A stretch of 64,000 nt of DNA from an uncultured Cohaesibacter sp. (GCF_963664735.1 NZ_OY761553.1:1-64000); one strand, 5' to 3'; shown: positions 16,728 through 25,968, numbered from the stretch's first letter. Program-made: numbers and translations. The notes: generated by a model from the letters alone, not told the origin.

Positions 16728-17297
16728 TCAGATTGGGAAATCTTCAGGATCTGTGTAAGGCAGCGTAGAAAGATCCGGGAATGGACGGATCGGATCAGTG
16801 CCATCCCAATCGATGCTCGCATCGCGAATTCTCTTGAAAAGTGTCCCTTTTTGGCCGTTTACCTCAGATAATTCAATGACCGTGCCGGGGTGGAATTCGG
16901 TCTCGAAGTAGCAGTAGCGACCATCGTCTCCCACTGCGCCGTTCATGCCAACCGTCAAACCCTGAGCCGTCAGGCGAGCGAGATCCTCTGTATAGTTGCG
17001 CGTCCAATAGGCGAAATGTTGCGCGCCTGTGCGTCCGGCATTGAGAAAATCGAGGTACATGGAGGGTGCATCATTGAGTTGTTGCACAAGTTCCATCTGA
17101 ATATACCCAGAATTTGCGAGGGCTACGGAACGCTCGATCGGGGACAATTCTCCTTTATAGTAGAAATCCTTATCAGCGATTTTTTCTGCGTAAAACCAAG
17201 GGCCTATACCAAGTGTCTTGGACCAGAACTCCATCGCTTCTTCTATATTTTTGACGACATAGCCTATTTGGCGTACCTCACCGAAGAACCTACTCAT
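16728..17297 (-). CDS. VOC-superfamily protein (glyoxalase-like)
   Basis: A 189-residue protein with two VOC halves: the N-terminal one starts at RQIGYVVKNIEEAMEFWSKT (residues 9-28) and the C-terminal one holds GAQHFAYWT and TVIELSEV, whose His and Glu would be metal ligands. At the usual first-ligand His position there is Gln, as in some glyoxalase I enzymes. The C-terminal ~30 residues are Asp/Pro-rich. It is divergent from dctP and convergent to pdxA2. VOC proteins include epimerases, isomerases and lyases, so an isomerisation step on the sugar acid is possible; the reaction cannot be read from the sequence. Confidence 0.8.
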   Translation of the reverse strand: MSRFFGEVRQIGYVVKNIEEAMEFWSKTLGIGPWFYAEKIADKDFYYKGELSPIERSVALANSGYIQMELVQQLNDAPSMYLDFLNAGRTGAQHFAYWTRNYTEDLARLTAQGLTVGMNGAVGDDGRYCYFETEFHPGTVIELSEVNGQKGTLFKRIRDASIDWDGTDPIRPFPDLSTLPYTDPEDFPI

Positions 17298-17339
17298 TTT
17301 TTAACTCCCGAGAGAATAAAACATCTATGGACAAGGAAC

Positions 17340-17358
17340 GTAACAGATATTATGTTAC
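17340..17358. promoter_or_regulatory. Perfect palindrome between the VOC gene and dctP
   Basis: GTAACA-GATATTA-TGTTAC has perfect 6-base arms. It lies 42 bases ahead of the VOC gene and 68 bases ahead of dctP, and it resembles the site at 15510-15528. It is the strongest operator candidate in the cluster. Confidence 0.65.
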
Positions 17359-17426
17359 AAATCTAGAGGCGTCACACAGTTGCGAACTGAACCCATTTTT
17401 GATGCCTTTTTTAGGGAGAAGAAAAC

Positions 17427-18446
17427 ATGGCAAAAATTAGCAGACGAAATCTGTTGAAGTCCGCAGCCTTGGCTGTTCCGGCTGCATTGGCTATGCCGCA
17501 TATTCGCGCAGAGGCAAAATCCAAATTTACTTATAAATATGGTAACAACCTTCCTCTGTCACATCCGCTGAACGTGCGCGCTGCTGAAGCAGCCAAACGC
17601 ATTTTGGAGGAAACTGACGGCGATTTCGATATCAAGATCTTCCCAAGCAACCAGCTTGGTGGTGATACCGACATGCTCAATCAGGTTCGTTTCGGCGCAA
17701 TCGACTTTTTCACACCTTCTGCTCTGGTGATCGCAACGCTCGTGCCTGTTGCTCCGATCAACGCAGTTGGTTTTGCATTCCCTGACTATGATCACGTATG
17801 GGCTGCCATGGATGGCGATCTTGGTGGTTTCGTTGGCGAAGAGATCGAAAAAGCCGGTCTGCACATGATGCGTACCGTTTGGGACAACGGCTTCCGTCAG
17901 CTCACCACTTCCGAGGCTCCGGTCAACACTCCTGAAGATCTGCACGGCATCAAGATCCGTGTTCCGGTCAGCCAGCTGTCCATCAGCCTGTTCGAAGCTC
18001 TGGGTGCTGCTCCAACCAGCATGCAGTTCTCCGAGGTTTATACCTCACTGCAGACCCATGTTATGGATGCACAGGAAAATCCTCTGCCGATCATTCAGAC
18101 TGCAAAACTTTATGAAGTCCAGAAATATGCCATGCTCACCAACCATATCTGGGACGGCTATCTGTTCGTTGCCAGTGGTCTGACATGGAAACGTCTGCCA
18201 GAAGACATTCAGAAGATTGCTGAAGGCATTCTCAATGACTGTGGCCTCAAGCAGCGCGATGACATTTCCAAACTGAATGCGTCTGTTCAGGCCGATCTGG
18301 AATCCAAGGGCATGACCATCACGCGTCCTGATCCGAAACCATTCGTTGAAGCTCTGAACAAAACCGACTTCTATTCCAAGTGGCAAGAGAAGTTTGGTGA
18401 CAAGGCTTGGAGCCTTCTTGAAAAATACTCTGGCAAGCTCGGCTAA
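17427..18446 (+). CDS. TRAP transporter solute-binding protein (DctP family)
   Basis: A 339-residue periplasmic binding protein. The N-terminus has a twin-arginine-type signal, SRRNLLKSAALAVPAALAM, followed by a probable cleavage near AEA, so it may be exported folded by Tat. The mature part has the DctP-family run GGDTDMLNQVRFGAIDFF, the IRVPVSQLSISLFEALGAAP block (with the conserved Arg that binds carboxylates) and the ENPLPI motif. The conserved Arg predicts an acid ligand, as expected if the kinase acts on a sugar acid. It is followed 9 bases later by the fused membrane subunit. Confidence 0.92.
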   Translation: MAKISRRNLLKSAALAVPAALAMPHIRAEAKSKFTYKYGNNLPLSHPLNVRAAEAAKRILEETDGDFDIKIFPSNQLGGDTDMLNQVRFGAIDFFTPSALVIATLVPVAPINAVGFAFPDYDHVWAAMDGDLGGFVGEEIEKAGLHMMRTVWDNGFRQLTTSEAPVNTPEDLHGIKIRVPVSQLSISLFEALGAAPTSMQFSEVYTSLQTHVMDAQENPLPIIQTAKLYEVQKYAMLTNHIWDGYLFVASGLTWKRLPEDIQKIAEGILNDCGLKQRDDISKLNASVQADLESKGMTITRPDPKPFVEALNKTDFYSKWQEKFGDKAWSLLEKYSGKLG

Positions 18447-18455
18447 GGAATAATT

Positions 18456-20327
18456 ATGTCGACTATCGTTGAAACGAATTCGGAAGATGGGCTGTCCTCT
18501 TTTCGAGACTTTTGCGCAAAACTGGAACAATGGATTGCGCTTGTTGTCGAAATCCCTGGGGCCGTCTTCCTGGGGTTGGAGGTTGTGGTTTTGTTTGCAG
18601 GCGTAGCGTTTCGCTACGCCCTGCATTCGCCGCTGGTCTGGTCGGATGAATTGGCTACCATCCTGTTTTTGTGGCTGAGCATGTTCGGGGCCGTTGTGGC
18701 TCAACACAAGGGTGGCCACATGCATCTGACTGTGGTTGTCGGATTGACGCCCAAACGTTGGCAATCCCGTATCAACACTTTGGCATCCATGTGTGTCATT
18801 CTGTTTCTGGCTTTGCTCATTCCATCTGCCTACGAACATGCCGAAGGGCAGATGATGATTACGACACCGGCCCTGCAGTTGCCTGATACAGTGCGCTCAG
18901 GGGCGATGCTTGTCGGCCTGACGCTAATGATGATCGTTGCTATCCTGCAGCTCATTCAGAAGACAAAGATTTCCGATTTTATTTTCGGAGCGGCCGTTAT
19001 TGCGGTTTGCGGCATTCTGTTGAATGTATTCCTGCCTCAGCTTGAGAATATGGAAAACTTCAACCTGATTGTCTTCTTTGGCATTGGCCTGGCCGCTCTT
19101 GTTTTTGGTGGTGCTCCGATTGCTGTTGCCTTTGGCTTGGCTACGGTCGTTTATCTGAAGTTCATGACCTACATGCCGCTCGTCATTGTCATCAGCCGCA
19201 TGGATGAAGGCATGTCCGGCTTTGTGCTGCTCTCCATTCCGCTCTTTGTGCTGCTTGGTCTGCTCATCGAGGTTACGGGGTTGGCTGCTGCTCTGGTCAA
19301 TGTTCTGGCTGCATTGGTCGCCCACTTCAAGGGTGGGCTTTCCTATGTACTGATCGGCGCGATGTATCTGGTTTCCGGTATTTCCGGTTCCAAGGCTGCT
19401 GATATGGCTGCCATCGCTCCAGTGCTTTTGCCGGAAATGCAAAAACGTGGCAAGGAACCGGGCGAGCTTATCGGTCTGTTGTCTTCATCGGCTGCCATGG
19501 GCGAAACCATTCCACCTTCCATCGTGTTGATTACGGTGGGGTCTGTGACCGGTGTCTCCATTGCGGCTCTGTTCACGGGTGGCCTCATTCCTGCGGCTCT
19601 TGGTGCTATCGGTCTGTTGATCGTTGCCTATTTCCGCTCTCGTGATGAGGATGTCAGCGAAGCCAAACGGGCAGGCCGCAAACAGATTTTGTTTGCCTTG
19701 CTTAACGCGCTTCCTGCCTTCCTGCTTCTGGCTGTCATTCGTGTGGCCGTTGTGGCTGGTATTGCGACTGCAACGGAAGTGGCGACGGTGGGTATCGTTT
19801 ACACCCTGCTGGTCTCGATCATCATTTATCGTCGGTTCCCGATCCGCAAGATGTGGAAGATGCTGTGCAATTCACTCGCTCTTTCCGGTGCCATCATGAT
19901 CATTCTTGGTACGGCAACGGCAATGGCTTGGGCCTTGACGCAGTCTGGCTTCTCTCATCAGTTGGCTTCTGCCATGGAGCAGATGCCTGGCGGAGCCTTC
20001 GGTTTCATGGCACTGTCCATCGTGGTCTTTGCGATCCTTGGTAGTGTGCTTGAGGGTATTCCGGCGGTCGTGGTTTTTGCGCCGCTATTGTTCCCGATTG
20101 CGCTCGAACTCGGCATTGGTGGTGTGCACTATGCCATTATGATGGTTCTTTCCATGAGCCTTGGTCTGTTCGTTCCGCCTCTTGGTATCGGCTTCTATCA
20201 GGCCTGTGCTATTGGCGGCATCGAGCCGGATAAGGCCATGAAAGCCATTTGGCCTTACATGTTCGCGATCCTTGTTTCCGTGATCATTGTGGCCTGTGTG
20301 CCTTGGGTTACCGAGCCTTACTTCTGA
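18456..20327 (+). CDS. Fused TRAP transporter membrane protein DctQM
   Basis: A 623-residue protein joining both TRAP membrane subunits. The first ~170 residues form a four-helix DctQ domain (LEQWIALVVEIPGAVFLGLE, then the conserved RYALHSPLVWSDELATILFLW). A linker helix leads to a DctM domain of about 12 helices, with signatures PLFVLLGLLIEVTG, YLVSGISGSKAADMAAIAPV, ETIPPSIVLITVGSVTG and EGIPAVVVFAPLLFPIA. It couples Na+ entry to uptake of the ligand delivered by DctP. The gene follows dctP closely and ends before an intrinsic terminator. Confidence 0.93.
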   Translation: MSTIVETNSEDGLSSFRDFCAKLEQWIALVVEIPGAVFLGLEVVVLFAGVAFRYALHSPLVWSDELATILFLWLSMFGAVVAQHKGGHMHLTVVVGLTPKRWQSRINTLASMCVILFLALLIPSAYEHAEGQMMITTPALQLPDTVRSGAMLVGLTLMMIVAILQLIQKTKISDFIFGAAVIAVCGILLNVFLPQLENMENFNLIVFFGIGLAALVFGGAPIAVAFGLATVVYLKFMTYMPLVIVISRMDEGMSGFVLLSIPLFVLLGLLIEVTGLAAALVNVLAALVAHFKGGLSYVLIGAMYLVSGISGSKAADMAAIAPVLLPEMQKRGKEPGELIGLLSSSAAMGETIPPSIVLITVGSVTGVSIAALFTGGLIPAALGAIGLLIVAYFRSRDEDVSEAKRAGRKQILFALLNALPAFLLLAVIRVAVVAGIATATEVATVGIVYTLLVSIIIYRRFPIRKMWKMLCNSLALSGAIMIILGTATAMAWALTQSGFSHQLASAMEQMPGGAFGFMALSIVVFAILGSVLEGIPAVVVFAPLLFPIALELGIGGVHYAIMMVLSMSLGLFVPPLGIGFYQACAIGGIEPDKAMKAIWPYMFAILVSVIIVACVPWVTEPYF

Positions 20328-20352
20328 TCGTGAAGAACAGTTTGCAAAATCA

Positions 20353-20386
20353 ATGCCCGCGTCTTTAAAAGGCGCGGGCATTTTTT
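20353..20386 (+). terminator. Intrinsic terminator of the TRAP operon
   Basis: ATGCCCGCG (20353-20361) pairs with CGCGGGCAT (20373-20381), followed by a run of six T (20381-20386). Confidence 0.9.
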
Positions 20387-20410
20387 ATGGGATTGTCGGG
20401 GCGAATGTGG

Positions 20411-21544
20411 CTAGACGTCTCTGACCATCGAAACGGATTTGATCATCGCTTGCAGCTTGTCGCCTGATTTTAGCTCCAGAGCATGCAAGCTCTTTCTTGA
20501 TATGCGGGCGAGCAGGGTTTGCCTGTCCAGATCTTCGCCCAATTGGAGGAAGACGTTGGCCATGTTTTGTCCAAACGGCTGGATGGTTTCGATGTGGACA
20601 GTGGGGGTGTTCAATATCGACGAGGAGCCTTGGGGCATGTGGCGGGAAAGGGACACGTCGCTGGCCTCAATTCTAAGCCGCATGGATCGTCTGATCGGGC
20701 CCTGGACACCGGGCACCTGAAAGGGAACGCCAGACACCATGATCGTGCTGATGCCAAAATCTTCGTCAATTTCGGTCAATGTTCCGGTTAGAACTGACGC
20801 TGCATCAGGCATGCTGACGAGCGACAGATTCGGGTTTGACAGCAAACTCTGCAGATTTCCAGCTGCTTTCACTGTGCCCTTTTCCATCAACACCATCTGG
20901 TCTGCGAGCCTTTCGACTTCCGTGATGTCGTGGCTCACATATATGATCGGGATCTTGAGTTCATCGTGCAGGCGCTCAAGATAAGGCAGAATCTCATTCT
21001 TGCTAAAGCGGTCAAGAGCGGCCAGAGGTTCGTCCATGAGCAGGATGCTTGGGTGGGAGAGAAGCGCACGGCCAATGGCAACTCGCTGGCGTTCACCGCC
21101 CGATAGCTTGTTGGGCGAGCGCTTCAGCAACGGGCCGATACCGAGTAATTCCGTCACGTCACCCTGATCAAGCAGGCCTGTGTCAGACGAGCGCGAGGAG
21201 CGCACCCGTTTTTGCCCGTAGGTCAGGTTCTTTTCTACCGACATATGCGGGAAGAGGCTTGCTTCCTGGAAGACATAACCAACGGACCTTTTGTGGGGCG
21301 GGAGGAAATAGTCGCCATCTTGCCAGTTTTGGCCATTCAGTGAGAAATGCCCTTCTTTCATCCGATTAAGGCCGGCGATGCAGCGTAGAACGCTTGTCTT
21401 GCCGCAGCCCGAGGGGCCAAACAGTGCGGTGACGCCAGCGGCTGAAAGCTCGAAGCTGGCGTCGAGTGTAAATGCCCCTTGTGGTCCCTTGAAGTGGGCG
21501 GAAATCATATCAGATTGGTTCGATGCTGGCTCATTGAGGCTCAT
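20411..21544 (-). CDS. modC: Molybdate ABC transporter ATP-binding protein
   Basis: A 377-residue ATPase. Walker A is GPSGCGKTS, the ABC signature [15 protein letters not shown] and Walker [14 protein letters not shown]; the C-terminal third carries the Mop/TOBE molybdate-binding domain typical of ModC. The ATG at 21544 overlaps the modB stop by ATGA (21541-21544), which rules out the longer frame that starts inside modB. It powers molybdate import together with ModB and ModA, and is slightly longer than E. coli ModC (352). Confidence 0.94.
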   Translation of the reverse strand: MSLNEPASNQSDMISAHFKGPQGAFTLDASFELSAAGVTALFGPSGCGKTSVLRCIAGLNRMKEGHFSLNGQNWQDGDYFLPPHKRSVGYVFQEASLFPHMSVEKNLTYGQKRVRSSRSSDTGLLDQGDVTELLGIGPLLKRSPNKLSGGERQRVAIGRALLSHPSILLMDEPLAALDRFSKNEILPYLERLHDELKIPIIYVSHDITEVERLADQMVLMEKGTVKAAGNLQSLLSNPNLSLVSMPDAASVLTGTLTEIDEDFGISTIMVSGVPFQVPGVQGPIRRSMRLRIEASDVSLSRHMPQGSSSILNTPTVHIETIQPFGQNMANVFLQLGEDLDRQTLLARISRKSLHALELKSGDKLQAMIKSVSMVRDV

Positions 21545-22206
21545 TGCATGCGCCTCCTCAAACGCTTCTCTAATGTGGTTGTCGTGAAAATGACGAGGAA
21601 GGAAAAGACGAGCATGCCGCCTGCCAGAATGTGGGCCTTGTTCCATTCCAGTGTCTCGACATAGTCATAGATGGCGATGGACAAGACCTTGGTTTCTCCG
21701 GGGATGTTGCCGCCGATCATCAACACCACGCCAAACTCTCCCACTGTGTGGGCAAAGCTGAGAATGGTGCCGGTGATGATGCCCGGCCTTGCCAAGGGCA
21801 GGACAACGGAGAAGAAACAGTCCAGCGGCGAGGCTCGCAAAGTCGATGCCACTTCCAGAGGCCTTTCGCCAATGGCCTCAAAAGCATTGCGCACCGGCTG
21901 CACCATGAAGGGCAGGGAATAGATGATGGAGGCCACGACCAGCCCGGCAAAAGTGAAAGGCAGGGTGTGGCCTATAACAGAGGCGATGGAGCGTCCCAGC
22001 ATGCTGTTTGGCCCCAGCGCCAGCAGCAAGTAGAAGCCGAGCACGGTTGGTGGCAGCACCAGAGGCAGGGAGACCAGCGTGCCGATCATCTCTTTCCACC
22101 AGCGTTTCGATCTGGCCAGCCACCATGCAATGGGGGTTCCGATCAGCAAAAGCAGAATGGTGACGGTTATCGCCAGTTCCAGTGTCAGAGTGATTGCTTC
22201 CAGCAC
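21541..22206 (-). CDS. modB: Molybdate ABC transporter permease
   Basis: A 221-residue membrane protein with about five helices and the permease loop [25 protein letters not shown] that contacts the ATPase. The run [19 protein letters not shown] and [17 protein letters not shown] match ModB. The chosen start is a GTG at 22206 with a strong Shine-Dalgarno AAGGGAG. An ATG at 22248 is possible but has a weak site and adds residues unlike the family. The next gene upstream is modA. Confidence 0.92.
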   Translation of the reverse strand: MLEAITLTLELAITVTILLLLIGTPIAWWLARSKRWWKEMIGTLVSLPLVLPPTVLGFYLLLALGPNSMLGRSIASVIGHTLPFTFAGLVVASIIYSLPFMVQPVRNAFEAIGERPLEVASTLRASPLDCFFSVVLPLARPGIITGTILSFAHTVGEFGVVLMIGGNIPGETKVLSIAIYDYVETLEWNKAHILAGGMLVFSFLVIFTTTTLEKRLRRRMQ

Positions 22207-22254
22207 TGTTTGTCTCCCTTTTGTGCCGTGAAATGCGCGGTTTTGCATGAACGC

Positions 22255-23019
22255 CTATTCAACACCATAGCCGAATTTCAGGATGATATCCTTTGCCGTA
22301 TTGCCTTTGAGGAAAGAGAGAAAAGCCTTGGCGGCTTCATCCTCAGCTCCGGTTTTCAGCAACACCACGTCCTGCTTGATGGGGGTGTAAAGATCCGCCG
22401 GTACGATCCATTGAGAGCCTTCCTTGCTGCCGACTACTTGGGAGAGGGCGACAAACCCGAGTTCGGCATTGCCCGAAACGACAAATTGATGGGTCTGGGA
22501 AATGCTGTCACCGCGTACCAATGCATCCATGACAGCAGACGGAACTTTCAGCTTGGCCAATGTTTCCATGGCTGCTGCGCCATAAGGGGCTGTTTTGGGG
22601 TTGGCGATGGCCAGTTTGTTGAACTTGTCCGGAGATTGGAGCACGGCACCTTCACTATCCACCAGATCCGGATCCATGCTGAAGAGAACAATTTTGCCTT
22701 GCGCGTAGGTGAAACGGGTGTCCGCCACTGCGAGGCCTTCCTTTTCTGCCTTGATCGGGCGGGCCTGATCAGCAGCAAGAAACAGCGAGAAGGGCGCGCC
22801 ATTTGCAATTTGCGTATAGAGCTTGCCGGTTGAACCGAAGCTGAGGGTGGCTGTGTGGCCCGTTTCCTTTTCAAAGGCTACTGCAATTTCTTTAGCTGCG
22901 GCGGTGAAATTGGCGGCTACGGCAACTTTTGTGTCTGCCGCAAAGCTGGTTGCGGCGAAGCCAACAAGAGAAAGGGCAAAGACTGATACTGACAGGCAGT
23001 TTTTATAGGAAAGAGACAT
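22255..23019 (-). CDS. modA: Molybdate-binding periplasmic protein
   Basis: A 254-residue protein with a Sec signal peptide (KNCLSVSVFALSLVGFAA, cleavage near SFA) and then ADTKVAVAANFTAAAKEIA, the ligand-binding N-terminus of ModA, plus FSFGSTGKL-like and KAEKEGLAVADTR blocks. The start at 23019 is preferred over a longer frame because it begins directly with the signal peptide. It captures molybdate (or tungstate) for ModBC. About 70 bases separate it from modE upstream. Confidence 0.93.
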   Translation of the reverse strand: MSLSYKNCLSVSVFALSLVGFAATSFAADTKVAVAANFTAAAKEIAVAFEKETGHTATLSFGSTGKLYTQIANGAPFSLFLAADQARPIKAEKEGLAVADTRFTYAQGKIVLFSMDPDLVDSEGAVLQSPDKFNKLAIANPKTAPYGAAAMETLAKLKVPSAVMDALVRGDSISQTHQFVVSGNAELGFVALSQVVGSKEGSQWIVPADLYTPIKQDVVLLKTGAEDEAAKAFLSFLKGNTAKDIILKFGYGVE

Positions 23020-23092
23020 GGAGGAATTCCTTTGTGTGAAATCGATTTGATGAGATGGAGTATTTGAAATTCTAAAACTGGTTTGACTGTGC

Positions 23093-23908
23093 TTATTCGA
23101 CACCGAGTATAATTTGGGATGCCTTGATGACGGCGCACATCTTGCTACCCGGCTTTATCTCAAGGCTTTCTGCGCTGTGCTTGGTGATGACGACCGTAAG
23201 GGTTTTGCTGTTGCCCATATCCAGTTGGACTTCGCTATTTACGGCACCCTGATCGATGGACATGACTGTGCCACGGATCTGATTGCGGGCCGAAAGGCGG
23301 ACATCCAGATGGTCGGCCATCAAGATTGGCGTTGAGGCCTTGATGAGGGCGAAGGCTTCGCTGCCAATGTGCAAATCAAGGGATTCGGCGCTCTTGTTGG
23401 TAATGACTGTGGTCAGCAGGGTTTGCTCGGAAACCCTGAGGCAGACTTCAGAATTGACCGCGCCGGGGGTTATCTCTTCCACTATGCCGTGGAATATATT
23501 GCGAGCGCTTGTTCGCATGGCAAAACTCCATAAGAGAGGACTGGAAATCGGCGAAGTGCCCGGGTTGCCGCAGATGTCCTGCTCAATTTCGGCAAGAAAG
23601 GCGTTGAGGCGATCAGTCAGGTGCTGATGGGCCTGAAGTGCCTTGTGTCCCTCATCGGTCAGGATGGCTCCGCCGCCCTTTTTACCGCCCGGTTTGGCAT
23701 CGACTAACGGCGTGCTGAAAAGGTTGTTGAGTGCATTTACAGCATCCCAAGCGGCCTTGTAGCTGATGTTCAATTGCTTCGCCGCCGCCGAGATTGACCC
23801 GGCTTTGTCAATCTCGGATAATAGTGCGAAGCGTTCTGCGCTGGCTCTGTGTCCGGCCTTGTCAAGAAAAGACAGGATAGGGCGAACCGATGGCGGTTGT
23901 TTAGGCAT
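23093..23908 (-). CDS. modE: Molybdate-responsive regulator ModE
   Basis: A 271-residue protein, similar in size to E. coli ModE (262). Residues 25-110 form the winged helix (AERFALLSEIDKAGSISAAA, YKAAWDAVNALNNLF), and two Mop domains follow (residues ~130-200 and ~205-270, with repeats TVITNKSAES and VVITKHSAES). ModE binds molybdate and usually represses modABC. Its position directly upstream of modA, in the same direction, suggests it is co-transcribed and controls the operon by feedback. Confidence 0.93.
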   Translation of the reverse strand: MPKQPPSVRPILSFLDKAGHRASAERFALLSEIDKAGSISAAAKQLNISYKAAWDAVNALNNLFSTPLVDAKPGGKKGGGAILTDEGHKALQAHQHLTDRLNAFLAEIEQDICGNPGTSPISSPLLWSFAMRTSARNIFHGIVEEITPGAVNSEVCLRVSEQTLLTTVITNKSAESLDLHIGSEAFALIKASTPILMADHLDVRLSARNQIRGTVMSIDQGAVNSEVQLDMGNSKTLTVVITKHSAESLEIKPGSKMCAVIKASQIILGVE

Positions 23909-23922
23909 TGCTTTGCTCTTTG

Positions 23923-23947
23923 CGTTATGTGGCTAAACTTCATATCG
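23923..23947. promoter_or_regulatory. Possible ModE-like site upstream of modE
   Basis: CGTTAT at 23923 and CATATCG at 23941-23947 resemble the two halves of the E. coli ModE operator (CGnTATATA and TATATnACG), but the spacing and the inner bases differ, so support is weak. Confidence 0.25.
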
Positions 23948-24073
23948 CTTAAATAACGTAGGTAGCAATTCCTGTGCCAGACGAATTTTTATGAATTTTA
24001 TGGTGTTTTTGTCGCGTTTGCGACGAAATGTGGGAGAATTTTGTTTTAAAGCAGACAGTGCCTGCGGGTTTTG

Positions 24074-25000
24074 TCAGCTTTTGTCACGGGCTTCATGCTT
24101 ATCCCCTCCTTGCATCAAGACGAGAGCGCCTTTGGGCACGTTGGCCAACTCTGCCATGATCTGACATTTGATTCTCAGAAGGAAAAAGAGCCGCTCATCT
24201 CGTTCTGGCAGCAAGGTTTCAAAGTTTCCCTGTCCTTTTGACAAGATGACGTTCGCTTCAGTATATGCCTTTCTGAATTCCTCGCTTGCCTCATTGAGAA
24301 AAATTCCGGGGTAGGCAGACCCTGAAGAGATGACTGTTCCACATTGATTAAGGCCCACTGCCAATGCGTCTTCAACTGTTGCATCATTAAGAATCGGTTT
24401 GTCGCGCATGGCAATCGTAATTTGGAGATTTGGGTAGGCTTGTGCGATATAGGCCAGAAAGACAGCGTCGCAGACGATTTCACCGCAATTGTCGCACAAA
24501 TAGAGCAGCGCTCTTGCTTGGCTCAGTTTCTCTTCGAGCTGATCGATATCGAGGCGCGCAAAGGTGGTCTGCATGATCTGAGCCAGATCTGCGGCGATAT
24601 TGATGTCTGAAGTGGAGCGGGCACCAAAGTCGATAATGTTTCCGGCAGCCGCCAGCTGGAGCCCGGTTTTTAGCGGGTTTGTGCTATTTGCCAACAGAGC
24701 ATCAAACTTTTCTTTCTGTTCAAGGGCAAGCAGGTTGGAGAGGGCCTTGACTTGATGATATGGATCCCACTCTTGCTGTTCTCCTTTTTGGCGAGAAATT
24801 TCATCTGTTGCCAAGCGATGGATGTGCTGCACCTTGAGGCCAGTTGTCGGGGACCGGTCGATTGCCGTTTCCGCCATTTCAAGAACAACTTTGCTTTGCT
24901 CTATTGTCAGATTGGAAAAGGTGGTGGCGGCCCTGATCGCTTCAAGAGCGCAGGTCTTGCAAACACTGTTTATGCCACAATTTTCTGGAGGGGTATCCAT
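24074..25000 (-). CDS. DUF89/ARMT1-like metal-dependent phosphatase
   Basis: A 308-residue protein of the DUF89 family. It begins with a CxxC pair (NSVCKTCALEA), a feature of the bacterial/archaeal subgroup, and keeps the catalytic motifs LYLCDNCGEIVCD (near residue 176), AMRDKPILNDA and LSKGQGNFETL. Characterised DUF89 proteins are damage-control phosphatases that remove phosphate from damaged or surplus sugar phosphates and pantetheine phosphates, needing a metal. The start at 25000 is chosen over a frame 13 residues longer. It lies downstream of the L-fucose genes in the same direction (gap 134 bases), so it may clear excess fuculose phosphate; that is inference. Confidence 0.82.
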   Translation of the reverse strand: MDTPPENCGINSVCKTCALEAIRAATTFSNLTIEQSKVVLEMAETAIDRSPTTGLKVQHIHRLATDEISRQKGEQQEWDPYHQVKALSNLLALEQKEKFDALLANSTNPLKTGLQLAAAGNIIDFGARSTSDINIAADLAQIMQTTFARLDIDQLEEKLSQARALLYLCDNCGEIVCDAVFLAYIAQAYPNLQITIAMRDKPILNDATVEDALAVGLNQCGTVISSGSAYPGIFLNEASEEFRKAYTEANVILSKGQGNFETLLPERDERLFFLLRIKCQIMAELANVPKGALVLMQGGDKHEARDKS

Positions 25001-25134
25001 GAGATCGATCCTTCTAAGTCGCCTCCAATTGCGCGGCATCCCTTATGCTGATGCAAAACGACGAATTGGATTGTGATGCATTGGGTGGCCAAGGCAGCCC
25101 GATCTCAAATCTGCCTTGTCCTTTACTCGTTAGC

Positions 25135-25968
25135 TTATCGTGGGACAGAATAGAAGTCTGATGCATTGTCGCCAAAGACTTTTTGCACTGCCTGCTCTCC
25201 GTAGGAGGCAATGAAGTTGTAAGCGATGTGGAACCAGGATGCATAATCGCTTGCGCTTTTAACGACGGGCCAATCACTGCCCCACATGAGCTTGTCCGGG
25301 CCAAAGGCTTCAAACAGTGTTTCCATGTAGGGAACCAGGTGCTCGGTTTGCCAGATTTCGGACGCTTCGGTAACCAGTCCGGAAAGCTTGCACCAGACGG
25401 CACCTTGGCTTGCCAGCGCCTTCATTTCGCTGCCCCAAGGTTCAATTTCTCCGGCCTTGATGAATGGTTTCGCGCCGTGATCAATCACCACTTTCAATTC
25501 CGGAACGATGTTAAGCAGTTTAGCAACTGTGCTGAGATGACGTGGTTGCACCAATGCATCAAAGGTCAATTTGCGGGCTGCCAATTCCTGCAAGATTGCA
25601 ATGCGATGGGGCTCCAGAATCCAGTCCGTTTGCTCAATGCCCTGCAGCACAGGGCGAATGCCGACGCATTTGGGGTATTTTTGATATTGATCGAGCAGAT
25701 CACGGTAGTTTGGATCGTCAAAATCAAGCCAACAAACAACGCCGAGTATGAAGTCTGTCTTGGCGGCGAGTTCGAGAATGAAGCGGCTTTCTTCCGTTGT
25801 TTCAGCGGCTTGCACCAAAATCGTACCCGTGATGTCACAGGAGGATAATTCTGGGGCGAGATTTCCCGGCAAATAGTCATAATCGCGCAAAACGGGCTTT
25901 TCTTCTGCCAACCAAGCATAGTCCCCGCGTGATCTTTGCCAGAAATGCTGATGTGCGTCGATCATCAT
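25135..25968 (-). CDS. Amidohydrolase-family lactonase (fuconolactonase-like)
   Basis: A 277-residue TIM-barrel hydrolase of the COG3618 group. The metal-binding DAHQHFWQ at residues 4-11, VVIDHGAKP near residue 165 and GSDWPVV near residue 240 are typical of L-fucono-1,5-lactonase and L-rhamnonolactonase. It would hydrolyse the lactone made by the neighbouring aldo/keto reductase. Its start abuts the stop of that gene. The clustering with fucA, fucI and fucK makes L-fuconolactone the best guess; other deoxy-sugar lactones are possible. Confidence 0.85.
   Translation of the reverse strand: MMIDAHQHFWQRSRGDYAWLAEEKPVLRDYDYLPGNLAPELSSCDITGTILVQAAETTEESRFILELAAKTDFILGVVCWLDFDDPNYRDLLDQYQKYPKCVGIRPVLQGIEQTDWILEPHRIAILQELAARKLTFDALVQPRHLSTVAKLLNIVPELKVVIDHGAKPFIKAGEIEPWGSEMKALASQGAVWCKLSGLVTEASEIWQTEHLVPYMETLFEAFGPDKLMWGSDWPVVKSASDYASWFHIAYNFIASYGEQAVQKVFGDNASDFYSVPR

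Noticed and set aside
21631-22833. A 400-codon open frame on the + strand
   Set aside because: Antisense to modB and modA, which carry clear family motifs.
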